Source: an uncultured Prevotellaceae bacterium (lineage in GTDB: Bacteria; Bacteroidota; Bacteroidia; Bacteroidales; Bacteroidaceae). Taken from it: a stretch of DNA of 37,833 nucleotides. Made by a program: the position numbers and the translations under genes. The stretch is from contig CAMVLT010000036.1 of NCBI GenBank assembly GCA_947168395.1, positions 1 to 37,833 on the forward strand, given 5' to 3'. Positions 23,001-30,128 of this stretch are shown here, in pieces; the stretch's first letter is position 1; each line of letters starts with the position of its first letter. The notes under the pieces are model-generated. The model was not told the DNA's origin, ran no database searches, and saw nothing but the letters and a program-made list of their open reading frames with translations.

Positions 23001-23668
23001 ATTGCCAGCGTTATCAGGGAATTACTCATGCCGACAACCCCTCGGTAGTCGAGGCCATCCGCCAGACCCGTGGTCAGATTCTGACATACGACGGTGAAAT
23101 CTGCGATGCCCGCTTCTCGAAATGCTGTGGCGGCCAGACCGAGGAGTTTCAGTATTGTTGGGAGAACATTCCCAAGCCATACCTCGTTTCCGTTCCCTGT
23201 CCTTATTGTAACACCGACGACCGGCATATCCTGGCGCAGGTGCTCAATGACTACGACCAGGAGACGCCCCATTTCTATCGTTGGACGGTGGCGTACTCCC
23301 GTAAACAACTCACCGAGCTTGTGAACAGGAAGCTGAAAATGGACCTTGGCGACATCCTTGACCTCCAGCCTTTGGAGCGTGGCAAGAGCGGGCGTATCTG
23401 GAAACTCCGGATAGTGGGTTCCAAGCGCAGTTTCACTATTGGCAAGGAGTTAGAGATACGCCGCACCCTCAGCGAGTCCCATCTGCTCAGCTCAGCCTTT
23501 GAGGTCGAGCAGCTCCCTGACAGCTTTGTCCTGCATGGCAGCGGCTGGGGGCATGGCGTCGGCTTGTGCCAGATAGGAGCCGCCGTTATGGGCGAACAAG
23601 GAAAACCGTATGACAAAATCCTGCTCTACTACTACCGTGGAGCCGAAATCCAAAAGATATATGAATAA
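20060..23668 (+). CDS. three-domain fusion: GT2 glycosyltransferase, DUF4922 (HIT/GalT-like), SpoIID/LytB
   Basis: A 1202-aa protein. Residues 1-215 are an unassigned, possibly degenerate sugar-binding domain. Residues about 222-430 are a GT2 glycosyltransferase (ASVIIPVYNRAKT, VVDNHSTDGTTD, LDSDD at 312-316, GEDYALG). Residues about 500-790 are DUF4922, related to HIT/GalT nucleotidyl transferases, with RPCFLC, NPFPILPMHFTLP and the GPKCGASAPDHAHLQAG histidine motif (617-621). A repeat-derived linker (SPLTSRLSPLNSRL) follows. The rest is a SpoIID/LytB domain (VERYLTSVISSEM, CGGQTEEF, GWGHGVGLCQIGA), a family that acts on denuded peptidoglycan or stimulates such enzymes. No signal peptide is visible, which is odd for a wall-active domain. 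It overlaps the AmpG-like gene by 8 nt, suggesting a joint role in wall-fragment handling. Confidence 0.87.
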   Translation: MRQMIDCFLPDFDREVMAATVSQLNGSKAVRNIFWSESMTSSNAIMEIAERARAEYVLLFTKPTPVTLGQNALERMLRVALDSGAALVYADRAGHPSIDYQLGSVRDDFDFGSLLLIQTRLLHTFAMQAGEQEYEYAGLYALRLFLSRQGRIYHLNEVLYTEVELDTRASGVKQFDYVNPRNREVQVEMEHAVTEHLAAIGAKTDPSYYRTPDFSEQEFEVEASVIIPVYNRAKTIADAVNSALQQETNFKYNVIVVDNHSTDGTTDILSRMSSCHDDILKVIIPQRSDLGIGGCWNEAINDPRCGRFAVQLDSDDLYSSPNTLQQVVDAFYKQKAAMVVGSYRMCDFELNTLPPGLIDHREWTDENGPNNALRINGLGAPRAFFTPILRQLQFPNTSYGEDYALGLAFSRHYRIGRIYDELYLCRRWGGNSDAALSVEKVNANNLYKDRLRTLEIQARQHMVGGGTDAVMPDSSLQRFFDRQLEMWDDVRHRYRELNNVKTRELSVGAYTVILQWNPARIGSTGAKTDSRSISERPCFLCVQNRPPEQLKRVVDGKWELLVNPFPILPMHFTLPTLKHTPQAIKDMYGEIYRLLTAYPELMVFYNGPKCGASAPDHAHLQAGVPSVLPLMDSWQRLSRELTPVVKLSAADDISVINDYPCPALLIRSHSREAGEQLFSRLYEALPCRGDETEPMMNIVAWRKDEEYLSVVFPREKHRPDCYHYIMVSPGAIDMAGLMITPREEDFERLTGEQAIAILQEVALSKDAFAELVERLKTPSGSSPLTSRLSPLNSRLLKEPTVSVGIVSGKKIVFTLNAPYTAKGSAFTGEQTVEFNEGGISWHGQQYRELLFTPQSADASFSLHGVTIGSGFHWERKQKQRFNGTLRLVVESDSITAINELPVERYLTSVISSEMSATSSLELLKAHAVISRSWLLAQMEKRRQLSSGGTDNFFSFTKKDDELIRWYDREDHTIFDVCADDHCQRYQGITHADNPSVVEAIRQTRGQILTYDGEICDARFSKCCGGQTEEFQYCWENIPKPYLVSVPCPYCNTDDRHILAQVLNDYDQETPHFYRWTVAYSRKQLTELVNRKLKMDLGDILDLQPLERGKSGRIWKLRIVGSKRSFTIGKELEIRRTLSESHLLSSAFEVEQLPDSFVLHGSGWGHGVGLCQIGAAVMGEQGKPYDKILLYYYRGAEIQKIYE
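22401..22446. repeat. AAGTAAGAGGTGAG-type repeat inside the DUF4922-SpoIID linker (reverse orientation)
   Basis: On the minus strand it reads as degenerate AGAGGCGAG/AGAAGTAAGAGGTGAG units, like the purine-rich repeats at 28546, 32515 and 33796. It is read in frame as the low-complexity linker between two domains. Confidence 0.6.
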
Positions 23669-24947
23669 ACGCTTTTCAAACACAAAACTCAACTCCCCGT
23701 GGGCTTGGGTGCCCACACTCTATTTCGCCGAAGGCGTGCCCTACGTGGCGGTAATGACCATATCGCTGATTCTCTACAAGCGGCTTGGCATGTCCAATAC
23801 CGACATTACCCTGTACACCTCGTGGCTCTACCTTCCCTGGGTCATCAAGCCCCTTTGGAGTCCGTTCGTTGACATCCTGAAGTCTAAGCGTTGGTGGATA
23901 GTTACTATGCAGTTGCTCATCGGTGCTGCCCTCGGCGGCGTTGCTTTCACCATACCCGGCGACTGGTGGCTGCAAGGTTCACTTTTCTTCTTCTGGATGA
24001 TGGCATTCTGTAGTGCCACCCACGACATAGCGGCCGATGGCTTCTATATGTTGGGCCTCGATGAGCACGAGCAGGCCTACTTCGTGGGTATCCGTTCCAC
24101 GTTCTATCGTATCGCCACCATCTTCTCATCGGGTCTCTTGGTAGGTTTGGCTGGAGCCTTACAGGTGATGACGCGCAGCATCCATTACTCTTGGAGCCTC
24201 GTGTTCTACCTCATGGCTGGCCTTTTCATTGCCTTCTGGCTCTATCACAACTGGATATTGCCGCGCCCTGAGAACGAGGAAAAAAGGGTGAGGAACGAGC
24301 ACTTCTGGGGTGAGTTCTGGAGTACGCTTGTCACCTTCTTCCATAAACCGCAGGTATGGGCCGGTATCTGTTTCATGCTGTTCTATCGTATGCCTGAAGG
24401 GTTACTCTCCAAGGTGTCCGCGCTGTTTCTGGTCGATGCCCCCCATAATGGTGGACTGGGTCTGAGCGATGGAGAATATGGCTTGGTACAAGGCACAGTG
24501 GGAGTCATCGGACTCACCGTTGGTGGCATTCTGGGTGGCATCTGTGCCAGTCGCGACGGACTGAAGCGTTGGCTCTGGCCGATGGTTATTGCCATTACCC
24601 TGCCCGACATTGTCTACGTCATCCTGGCTTACGTCCTGCCCTCCAACCTTCTGGCTATCAGTGCCTGCGTCTTCGTCGAGCAGTTCGGCTATGGCTTCGG
24701 ATTCTCGGCCTACATGCTATACCTTATTTATTATAGTCAGGGCGCCCACAAGACGTCGCACTATGCCTTGTGTACGGCTTTCATGGCCCTGTCGATGATG
24801 ATTCCAGGACTTTTTGCCGGTGCTTTGCAGGAGTCAGTCGGTTATCCGTTGTTCTTCATCATCGTCATGCTGGCATGCACCATGACTTACGTTGTCACGG
24901 CCTTCTTGAAAATCGACCCCGAGTTTGGTAAGAAGAAGCAGGATTAA
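23661..24947 (+). CDS. AmpG-like major facilitator superfamily transporter
   Basis: A 428-aa inner-membrane protein with about 12 hydrophobic helices. The start WAWVPTLYFAEGVPYVAVMT and the ATHDIAADGFY motif near residue 118 are typical of the AmpG-like MFS branch, whose best-known member imports anhydro-muropeptides for recycling. The ATG at 23661 overlaps the stop of the SpoIID fusion by 8 nt, so the two are translationally coupled. The pairing of a SpoIID/DUF4922 protein with an AmpG-like carrier supports a peptidoglycan-fragment substrate. Its stop shares the bases TTAA with the stop of the convergent serine acetyltransferase gene. Confidence 0.87.
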   Translation: MNKRFSNTKLNSPWAWVPTLYFAEGVPYVAVMTISLILYKRLGMSNTDITLYTSWLYLPWVIKPLWSPFVDILKSKRWWIVTMQLLIGAALGGVAFTIPGDWWLQGSLFFFWMMAFCSATHDIAADGFYMLGLDEHEQAYFVGIRSTFYRIATIFSSGLLVGLAGALQVMTRSIHYSWSLVFYLMAGLFIAFWLYHNWILPRPENEEKRVRNEHFWGEFWSTLVTFFHKPQVWAGICFMLFYRMPEGLLSKVSALFLVDAPHNGGLGLSDGEYGLVQGTVGVIGLTVGGILGGICASRDGLKRWLWPMVIAITLPDIVYVILAYVLPSNLLAISACVFVEQFGYGFGFSAYMLYLIYYSQGAHKTSHYALCTAFMALSMMIPGLFAGALQESVGYPLFFIIVMLACTMTYVVTAFLKIDPEFGKKKQD

Positions 24948-25849
24948 ATACCCAGCCCTCCCTGGAACGACAAATCTACCGCCTTGCTCTGCTGTATGCG
25001 TGAGTAGGGCGGTACGTTGTTCACTACCCAGATGTTACCGCCAATGACTGAGTGGTGGCCAATGGTGATACGTCCCAGGATGGAGGCATTCGAGTAGATG
25101 GTCACGTAATCCTCAATGATGGGGTGACGCGGCACGTTGAGCATATTGCCGTTTGCGTCGTACTTGAAACTCTTGGCACCGAGCGTCACGCCCTGGTATA
25201 GCGTCACGTGGTTGCCAATGATGCAGGTCTCGCCGATGACCACGCCCGTTCCGTGGTCTATAGCGAAGTATTCGCCTATGCTGGCACCGGGGTGTATGTC
25301 GATACCCGTCTTCGAATGAGCCTGTTCCGTAATGATACGTGGTATGATGGGAATCTCCATCTGGTGCAGTGCGTGGGCTGTGCGGTAGTGGGTCATGGCG
25401 TTCACCACCGGATAGCTGAATATCACCTCCCCGTATGTTTGGGCAGCCGGGTCGTTATCGAACATGGCTTCCACGTCGGTGTACAGCATGCGCTTTATTT
25501 CCGGCAGTTCATCAATGAACCTGAGGGCCAGTCCCTCGGCCTGTTCCTCCACGTTGCAGCCACATTCCGTGCAGAATTGCAGTCCGCAGGCTATCTGTCG
25601 GCGCAGCAGCTCGTACAGCTCCTCCATGTTTACGCCGATGATGTAGGAGCGCATCCGCTCGTCGGCCTGCCGCTTATGGAAATAATCGGTGAAAATGATG
25701 CTTTTCACTATCTGGATAATCCGCTTCACTTCCTCCACCGACGGCAGTGGTGCCCCTGTGGCTGGCATCATGCTGTCCTCTTTCCGGGTGTGCGCAGCCA
25801 TGATGGCCACATTCCGTTGCAGTATCTCGTTAATGTCTTTCTTTCCCAT
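24944..25849 (-). CDS. cysE: serine O-acetyltransferase (SatA/EpsC type)
   Basis: The 301-aa enzyme makes O-acetylserine from serine and acetyl-CoA for cysteine synthesis. The N-terminal helical part (1-155) is followed by a left-handed beta-helix: IDIHPGASIGEYFAIDHGTG (about 183-202), then VVIGETCIIGNHVTLYQGVTLG (about 203-224), with the catalytic His-Asp pair in the first block. The length and helical N-terminus fit the SatA/EpsC branch. The start at the ATG 25849 (MGKKDINEIL) is preferred; a longer frame runs into the promoter. It is monocistronic with its own -7 box and converges on the MFS gene with overlapping stops. Confidence 0.93.
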   Translation of the reverse strand: MGKKDINEILQRNVAIMAAHTRKEDSMMPATGAPLPSVEEVKRIIQIVKSIIFTDYFHKRQADERMRSYIIGVNMEELYELLRRQIACGLQFCTECGCNVEEQAEGLALRFIDELPEIKRMLYTDVEAMFDNDPAAQTYGEVIFSYPVVNAMTHYRTAHALHQMEIPIIPRIITEQAHSKTGIDIHPGASIGEYFAIDHGTGVVIGETCIIGNHVTLYQGVTLGAKSFKYDANGNMLNVPRHPIIEDYVTIYSNASILGRITIGHHSVIGGNIWVVNNVPPYSRIQQSKAVDLSFQGGLGI

Positions 25850-25868
25850 CTTTTTTAGTTTTTGTTGG

Positions 25869-25876
25869 CAAAGGTA
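25869..25876 (-). promoter_or_regulatory. -7 box (TACCTTTG) for cysE
   Basis: TACCTTTG on the minus strand, 19 nt before the cysE ATG. No clear TTTG is seen at the right distance. Confidence 0.55.
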
Positions 25877-25926
25877 CAATAAAAAATGATAAAAACCATG
25901 CTTCTTGGAAGATTCTTTTGAAAAAA

Positions 25927-25958
25927 CTTGCTTCGGTGGGGAAAAATGCTTAATTTTG
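25927..25958 (+). promoter_or_regulatory. promoter for the exopolysaccharide locus
   Basis: CTTG (25927-25930), 20-nt spacer, TAATTTTG (25951-25958), with a leader of about 36 nt before the Wzc-like gene. Downstream genes are close together on the same strand, so this is probably the main promoter up to about 31.5 kb. Confidence 0.6.
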
Positions 25959-26001
25959 CAGCTCCAAAATAATTAAGGTAGAATAACTTGTCTTTTACAG
26001 A

Positions 26002-28554
26002 ATGGCAAACGAAAGTAAAATAACCATCGACGATCTTGAGGAATTGTTGGAAGAGGAAAAGGGTGGCGAGGTGTCCCGTTTCCGTTTCCGTTTTGCTACA
26101 ATCTTCTCTATCTTGGTGCTTAATTGGCAGTACTTCCTGCTCTCCATGTTTATTTTTATATGTGGCGCACTTATCTATCTGCGCTACACGGAGCCGGTCT
26201 ACCAGATGTCGGCCCGTATTATGATCAAGGGAGAAGGACGTCGTCAGACGTCGGCATCTATGCTGTCGGGCGTGGTTGACAATTCCTCCGGCCTCGACAA
26301 CGAGATTGAGACCATCCGTTCGCGAATGCTTCTCCGGGACGTTGTCAGGGAGCTGAAACTCTATACTGAGTATCGCACCGAAGGTCGCGTGCTCGACCAG
26401 ATACTTTACGGTTCGCAGCCTATAAACGTCGATTTGGACCCTGCCCATCTCGATAGTCTTGACAAGGCGCTGATTGAGGGTGGCCGTGTCGGCAGTATCA
26501 GTATGCAGATAACCCGTACCGACAAGTACTACGTCGCTAAGGGAGTGGTCAATACCGGTAGTGGGGCAGTTCCCATTGCCCGCAAGACGTCATCATTGCC
26601 AGCCAGCTTCAAGACTCCGATAGGTACTGTCACGCTGGCCAATGGCTATGGAGGCGACATGCCGGTTGGTGGACTCGTCAACGTCACGCTGGTGCCTCCC
26701 ATGCAGGCCGCAGCCCGGTATTTGGGTTCCATGACGGTGGCTCCCGTCAGGAGTACCGATATTGCTTTGGTTACGCTTACCGACAAGAACATACGCCGTG
26801 GCATGGACTTTTTGCGCCATCTGACCGATTGTATCAACCGTCAGGCCAATGCTGACAAGAATGAGGTCGCCATGCGTACCGAGGAGTTCATCAATGCCCG
26901 CATGAAGAAGATTGGCGAGGAGTTAGGCTCTACCGAGAAGAATATTGAGTCGTATAAGCGCCAGAACTCCATGATGAACGTGGCCGATGCCTCCGAGTCT
27001 GTAGGTAAGTCGTCTCAACTGTCCGACCAGCTGATGGAGGCCAGTTCGCACCTCCAGTTGCTCGACGACTTGCGCTCTTACGTTAACAATCCTGCCAACA
27101 AGAACCAGATTATTCCCACCACCACCGGCATTTCAGACGGGGTCGCTACCGAACTTATTGCTAACTACAACAAGGCTGTGCAAGACCGTAACCGTCTGTT
27201 GCAGGCCGCCAGTGAGGAAGCTCCACAGGTTAAGACCATGACGGCGACTATCGACGAGCTGAAGAACAACATCCAGTCGGCTTTGCTGCAGGCCCGCCGC
27301 AATGCCGACATCAACCGTCAGAGCCTGCAGGCACTCTATGCCAAGCATTTGGGGCGTGTGTCGATGGCCCCTATCCAGGAGCGTGTGCTCAACCAGATAG
27401 GCCGTCAGCAGGATGTCCACTCCAGCCTCTACCTGTTGCTTTTGCAGAAACGTGAGGAGAACAGCATTGCGCTGGCTGCCACAGCCGACAAGGGAAAACT
27501 TGTTGACGAGCCGCTTTTCCAGGGGCAGGTGAGTCCGCGTTCCAACTCCATCCTCACCACGGCTGCCGCCGTCGGCTTTCTGCTGCCTTTCGGCATCCTG
27601 TTCCTCCTCAACCTCTTCCGCTACAAGATTGAGGGCCATGACGATGTGGTTGACCTCACTAGCCTGCCTCTGATAGCCGATGTCGCTATGGCCAACGAGA
27701 GTGCCAAAAGTACGGCGGGCATCGTTGTCCATGCCAACAAGAATACCCAGATGGACGAGATATTCCGCTCTTTGCGCACCAACCTCCAGTTTATGCTCAA
27801 GGAGAACGAGAACGTCCTGCTCTTTACCTCCAGCACCTCCGGCGAGGGTAAGACCTTCGTTGCTGCCAATATTGCCGTTAGCTTTGCCCTCTTAGGCAAG
27901 AAGGTAATCCTCTGCGGTCTTGACATCCGTAAGCCAGCCTTGGGACGGCTTTTCGATATGACCGACCGTAAGCAGGGCATCACCCCGCTGCTCACCCGTA
28001 ACGAGGTGTCGATAGACGACCTGAAGTCGCAGATTCTTCCGTCCGGTGTCAATGAGAACCTCCATCTGCTGCTGGCAGGCCCTGTTCCTCCCAACCCCAC
28101 CGAAATGCTTGCCCGTGAGACGTTTGGGCAGATCGTCACCTTGCTGCGCGAGAACTATGACTACGTAATCTTCGATACTGCTCCTGTAGGACTGGTGACC
28201 GACACCTTGGAGATTGCCCGTCATGCCGATGTGTCGGTAGTCATCTGCCGTGCTGACTATACCCCACGGTCTTCCTTCGGTCTCATCAACGCTTTGGCAA
28301 AGGATAACAAACTTCCCAACGCCTGCGTGGTGCTCAATGGTATTGACATGTCGCGCCGCAAGTACGGCTATTACTACGGCTACGGCCGCTATGGCAAGTA
28401 CGGCCGCTATGGCTACGGACGTTACGGCTATGGCCGTTACGGTTACAGCCGCTATGGCTATAGCAACTATGGCAGTTACGGCAGCTACGGACAGTATGGC
28501 CGCTATGCTGAGTCCCACTATGGCGACAAGGAGGATGACAGTGTTAAAAAGTAA
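26002..28554 (+). CDS. wzc: Wzc-type polysaccharide co-polymerase and tyrosine autokinase (BY-kinase)
   Basis: An 850-aa inner-membrane protein controlling capsule/EPS chain length and export. Order of parts: short cytoplasmic N-terminus, TM1 (about 43-60), a large periplasmic Wzz-like region with coiled-coil stretches, TM2 (about 518-538), then the cytoplasmic BY-kinase with Walker A TSSTSGEGKT (about 609-618), Walker A' VILCGLDIRKP, and Walker B VIFDTAPVG (about 722-730). The tail (about 786-840) is extreme: 21 tyrosines in about 55 residues arranged as RYGYG/RYGYS repeats. Tyr clusters are the autophosphorylation site of Wzc, but they usually have five to eight tyrosines. The last codons (…DDSVKK) lie in the repeat that begins at 28546. 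Confidence 0.95.
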   Translation: MANESKITIDDLEELLEEEKGGEVSRFRFRFATIFSILVLNWQYFLLSMFIFICGALIYLRYTEPVYQMSARIMIKGEGRRQTSASMLSGVVDNSSGLDNEIETIRSRMLLRDVVRELKLYTEYRTEGRVLDQILYGSQPINVDLDPAHLDSLDKALIEGGRVGSISMQITRTDKYYVAKGVVNTGSGAVPIARKTSSLPASFKTPIGTVTLANGYGGDMPVGGLVNVTLVPPMQAAARYLGSMTVAPVRSTDIALVTLTDKNIRRGMDFLRHLTDCINRQANADKNEVAMRTEEFINARMKKIGEELGSTEKNIESYKRQNSMMNVADASESVGKSSQLSDQLMEASSHLQLLDDLRSYVNNPANKNQIIPTTTGISDGVATELIANYNKAVQDRNRLLQAASEEAPQVKTMTATIDELKNNIQSALLQARRNADINRQSLQALYAKHLGRVSMAPIQERVLNQIGRQQDVHSSLYLLLLQKREENSIALAATADKGKLVDEPLFQGQVSPRSNSILTTAAAVGFLLPFGILFLLNLFRYKIEGHDDVVDLTSLPLIADVAMANESAKSTAGIVVHANKNTQMDEIFRSLRTNLQFMLKENENVLLFTSSTSGEGKTFVAANIAVSFALLGKKVILCGLDIRKPALGRLFDMTDRKQGITPLLTRNEVSIDDLKSQILPSGVNENLHLLLAGPVPPNPTEMLARETFGQIVTLLRENYDYVIFDTAPVGLVTDTLEIARHADVSVVICRADYTPRSSFGLINALAKDNKLPNACVVLNGIDMSRRKYGYYYGYGRYGKYGRYGYGRYGYGRYGYSRYGYSNYGSYGSYGQYGRYAESHYGDKEDDSVKK
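28359..28526 (+). repeat. tandem repeat encoding the tyrosine-rich tail of the Wzc-like kinase
   Basis: Degenerate 12- to 15-bp units (CGCTATGGCTAC, CGTTACGGCTAT, AGCTACGGACAG) encode (R/K/S)YG(Y)(G/S). The DNA units vary at third positions (TAT/TAC, GGC/GGT), so the repeat is old enough to have drifted, while every Tyr is kept. Confidence 0.8.
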
Positions 28555-28655
28555 AAAGGTAAAAAAGTAAAAAGGTGAAAAGGGCAACGGACAAACGCGG
28601 ACGGACACGGACGTAAAAGCGAGTCTGTGAGAGTCCGATGCAAAAAGTGAGAAGT
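28546..28655 (+). repeat. dispersed intergenic element, copy 1 (AAGTAAAAAGG / CGGACACGGAC type)
   Basis: It has three parts: purine-rich GTAAAAAGGT-like units (28546-28583), a CGGAC-rich core (28584-28612), and a trailer GAGTCTGTGAGAGTCCGATG (28621-28640) followed by CAAAAAGTGA. CGGAC in the core and GTCCG in the trailer can pair. The same three parts occur at 33796-33906. It contains the stop codon of wzc and ends at the start of the next gene. Confidence 0.78.
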
Positions 28656-29093
28656 ATGACTATTGCAGTTGATTTCGACGGAACCATCGTCACACATAAG
28701 TATCCTGAGATAGGCGAGGAAATACCCTTCGCCACCCAGACGCTGAAGATGCTTATAGCCGACCACCATCGGCTCATCCTATGGACGGTGCGTGAGGGCG
28801 AACTGCTGGACGAGGCTGTCAACTGGTGCCGCGAACGGGGCGTGGAGTTCTATGCCGTCAACCGCGACTATCCGGAGGAAACACCCGAAACCAACGAGCA
28901 CTTCAGCCGCAAGATAAAAGCCGACGTGTTCATCGACGACTGCAACCTCGGTGGACTTCCCGACTGGGGCACCATCTATCGCATGATTTCCCGCCACCGC
29001 AACTGGTCCCACCTGCTTCAGGAGGCCTCCCATCGTGACGGCGACTATACCCACCATCGCCATCGTAAGAAGCACTGGTGGCAGTTCTTTTAA
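28656..29093 (+). CDS. HAD-superfamily hydrolase, small BT0820-like type
   Basis: A 145-aa phosphatase-like protein. The N-terminal AVDFDGTIV holds the HAD nucleophile and acid (Asp6, Asp8). ILWTVREGELLDEAV is motif-II-like, and KADVFIDDCNLGG near residue 100 carries the metal-binding acids. The length fits cap-less HAD proteins of Bacteroidetes. The ATG at 28656 is preferred: an in-frame ATG at 28638 lies in the dispersed element and would add MQKVRS. It ends in a His/Arg/Lys-rich tail (HHRHRKKHWWQFF). In a polysaccharide locus it may act on a sugar phosphate; the substrate is unknown. Confidence 0.82.
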   Translation: MTIAVDFDGTIVTHKYPEIGEEIPFATQTLKMLIADHHRLILWTVREGELLDEAVNWCRERGVEFYAVNRDYPEETPETNEHFSRKIKADVFIDDCNLGGLPDWGTIYRMISRHRNWSHLLQEASHRDGDYTHHRHRKKHWWQFF

Positions 29094-29123
29094 TTTTTCA
29101 ATTCTTGAATAATCCAGTAATCT

Positions 29124-29921
29124 ATGAAACGAATAGTATTTTTCTTACCCCTTTGCCTCGTCATCGTTTTCCTGTCTTCCTGCGGTAGTATCAAGAACTA
29201 CGCCTACCTGCAAAACATCGACAGCGTGGAACTGAGCAAGACCAATTTCCTGTATGATGCCCGCATCATGCCCAAGGACATTCTTACCATCAATGTCTCA
29301 GCCGTCAGTCAGGAGGCCGCAAGCCCCTTTAACAAAAACCTCTCCACCAACTCCGGTTATTACGGCGGGGCCGGTATGGGCCAGTCTTTATACGGCTATC
29401 TGGTCGATAACAATGGCGACATAGAGTTTCCCGTCATCGGCACGGTTCATGTGTCAGGCCTTACAAAAGAGCAATGTGAGGATAAGATTCTCAACATGAT
29501 TAAGCCCTATTTCAGTGAGAACGAGAAGCCGTTAGTTACCGTCCGCATGGCCAGCTACTCAGTCACCGTCATCGGCGAAGTGGCGAATCCGGGTGTCATT
29601 CAGGTCTCCCGCGAGAAAGTCAATATATTCGAGGCACTCGCACAGGCAGGCGACATAACCGTCTACGGCATCCGCGACCACGTGAAGCTCATTCGTGAGG
29701 ATGCGCAAGGGCGCAAGGAAGTACACGACCTGAACTTAGCCGAGGCCGATTTCCTTAACAACCCCTATTTCTATCTGCAGCAGAATGACATTGTCTATGT
29801 CGAGCCCAAGAAGGTGAAGGCCCGTAATGCTTACCAGAGCATCTACACCAGTTATTGGCTCTCCATTCCCAGTACGGTGCTCTCCGCCATCGCTATCTAC
29901 TTAGCCTTTAAGAAGTTGTAA
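29124..29921 (+). CDS. wza: Wza-type polysaccharide export lipoprotein
   Basis: A 265-aa outer-membrane lipoprotein with a signal ending in the lipobox LSSC (Cys20). It has the Poly_export segment (ARIMPKDILTINVSAVS, about 48-64), GYLVDNNGDIEFPVIGTVHVSGLT, an SLBB domain (SYSVTVIGEVANPGVI, then KVNIFEALAQAGDI) and a C-terminal hydrophobic helix (YWLSIPSTVLSAIAIYLAF). It is shorter than E. coli Wza (379), as usual in Bacteroidales. It forms the export channel together with the Wzc-like kinase two genes upstream. Confidence 0.93.
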   Translation: MKRIVFFLPLCLVIVFLSSCGSIKNYAYLQNIDSVELSKTNFLYDARIMPKDILTINVSAVSQEAASPFNKNLSTNSGYYGGAGMGQSLYGYLVDNNGDIEFPVIGTVHVSGLTKEQCEDKILNMIKPYFSENEKPLVTVRMASYSVTVIGEVANPGVIQVSREKVNIFEALAQAGDITVYGIRDHVKLIREDAQGRKEVHDLNLAEADFLNNPYFYLQQNDIVYVEPKKVKARNAYQSIYTSYWLSIPSTVLSAIAIYLAFKKL

Positions 29922-29941
29922 CAGTATCCATTCGTCAGCTC

Positions 29942-30127
29942 ATGCCTGAACAGCATCATCACCATCACCACCATCACCATCGGAAGGATTTTGCCACCTT
30001 GTTCAAGGAGCAGAATCTCCGAACTATCCGTATTAACCGTATGATTGATAAATGGCTTAAAATCATCCTCCTCGTCATTGCCGTCATCATGGCAATCGCC
30101 GTCTTCTATGTCTATAAGATTGCGTGA
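29942..30127 (+). CDS. small single-pass membrane protein with a natural nine-histidine tract
   Basis: A 61-aa protein: MPEQ, nine consecutive His (5-13), a basic amphipathic stretch (RKDFATLFKEQNLRTIRINRM), and one transmembrane helix (about 40-58: KIILLVIAVIMAIAVFYVY). It follows wza by 20 nt and ends 1 nt before the next ATG, which supports it as a real, co-translated gene. His codons mix CAT and CAC, so the tract is not just a trinucleotide slip. The histidines would face the cytoplasm if the positive-inside rule holds; they could bind metal or carry charge. No family known to me. Confidence 0.75.
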   Translation: MPEQHHHHHHHHHRKDFATLFKEQNLRTIRINRMIDKWLKIILLVIAVIMAIAVFYVYKIA

Positions 30128-30128
30128 A

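Noticed and set aside
24944..24947. Overlapping convergent stops of the MFS and cysE genes as a regulatory device
   Set aside because: Sharing TTAA is a common consequence of compact convergent genes; nothing else suggests function. The same holds for the 11-nt overlap at 36988-36998.
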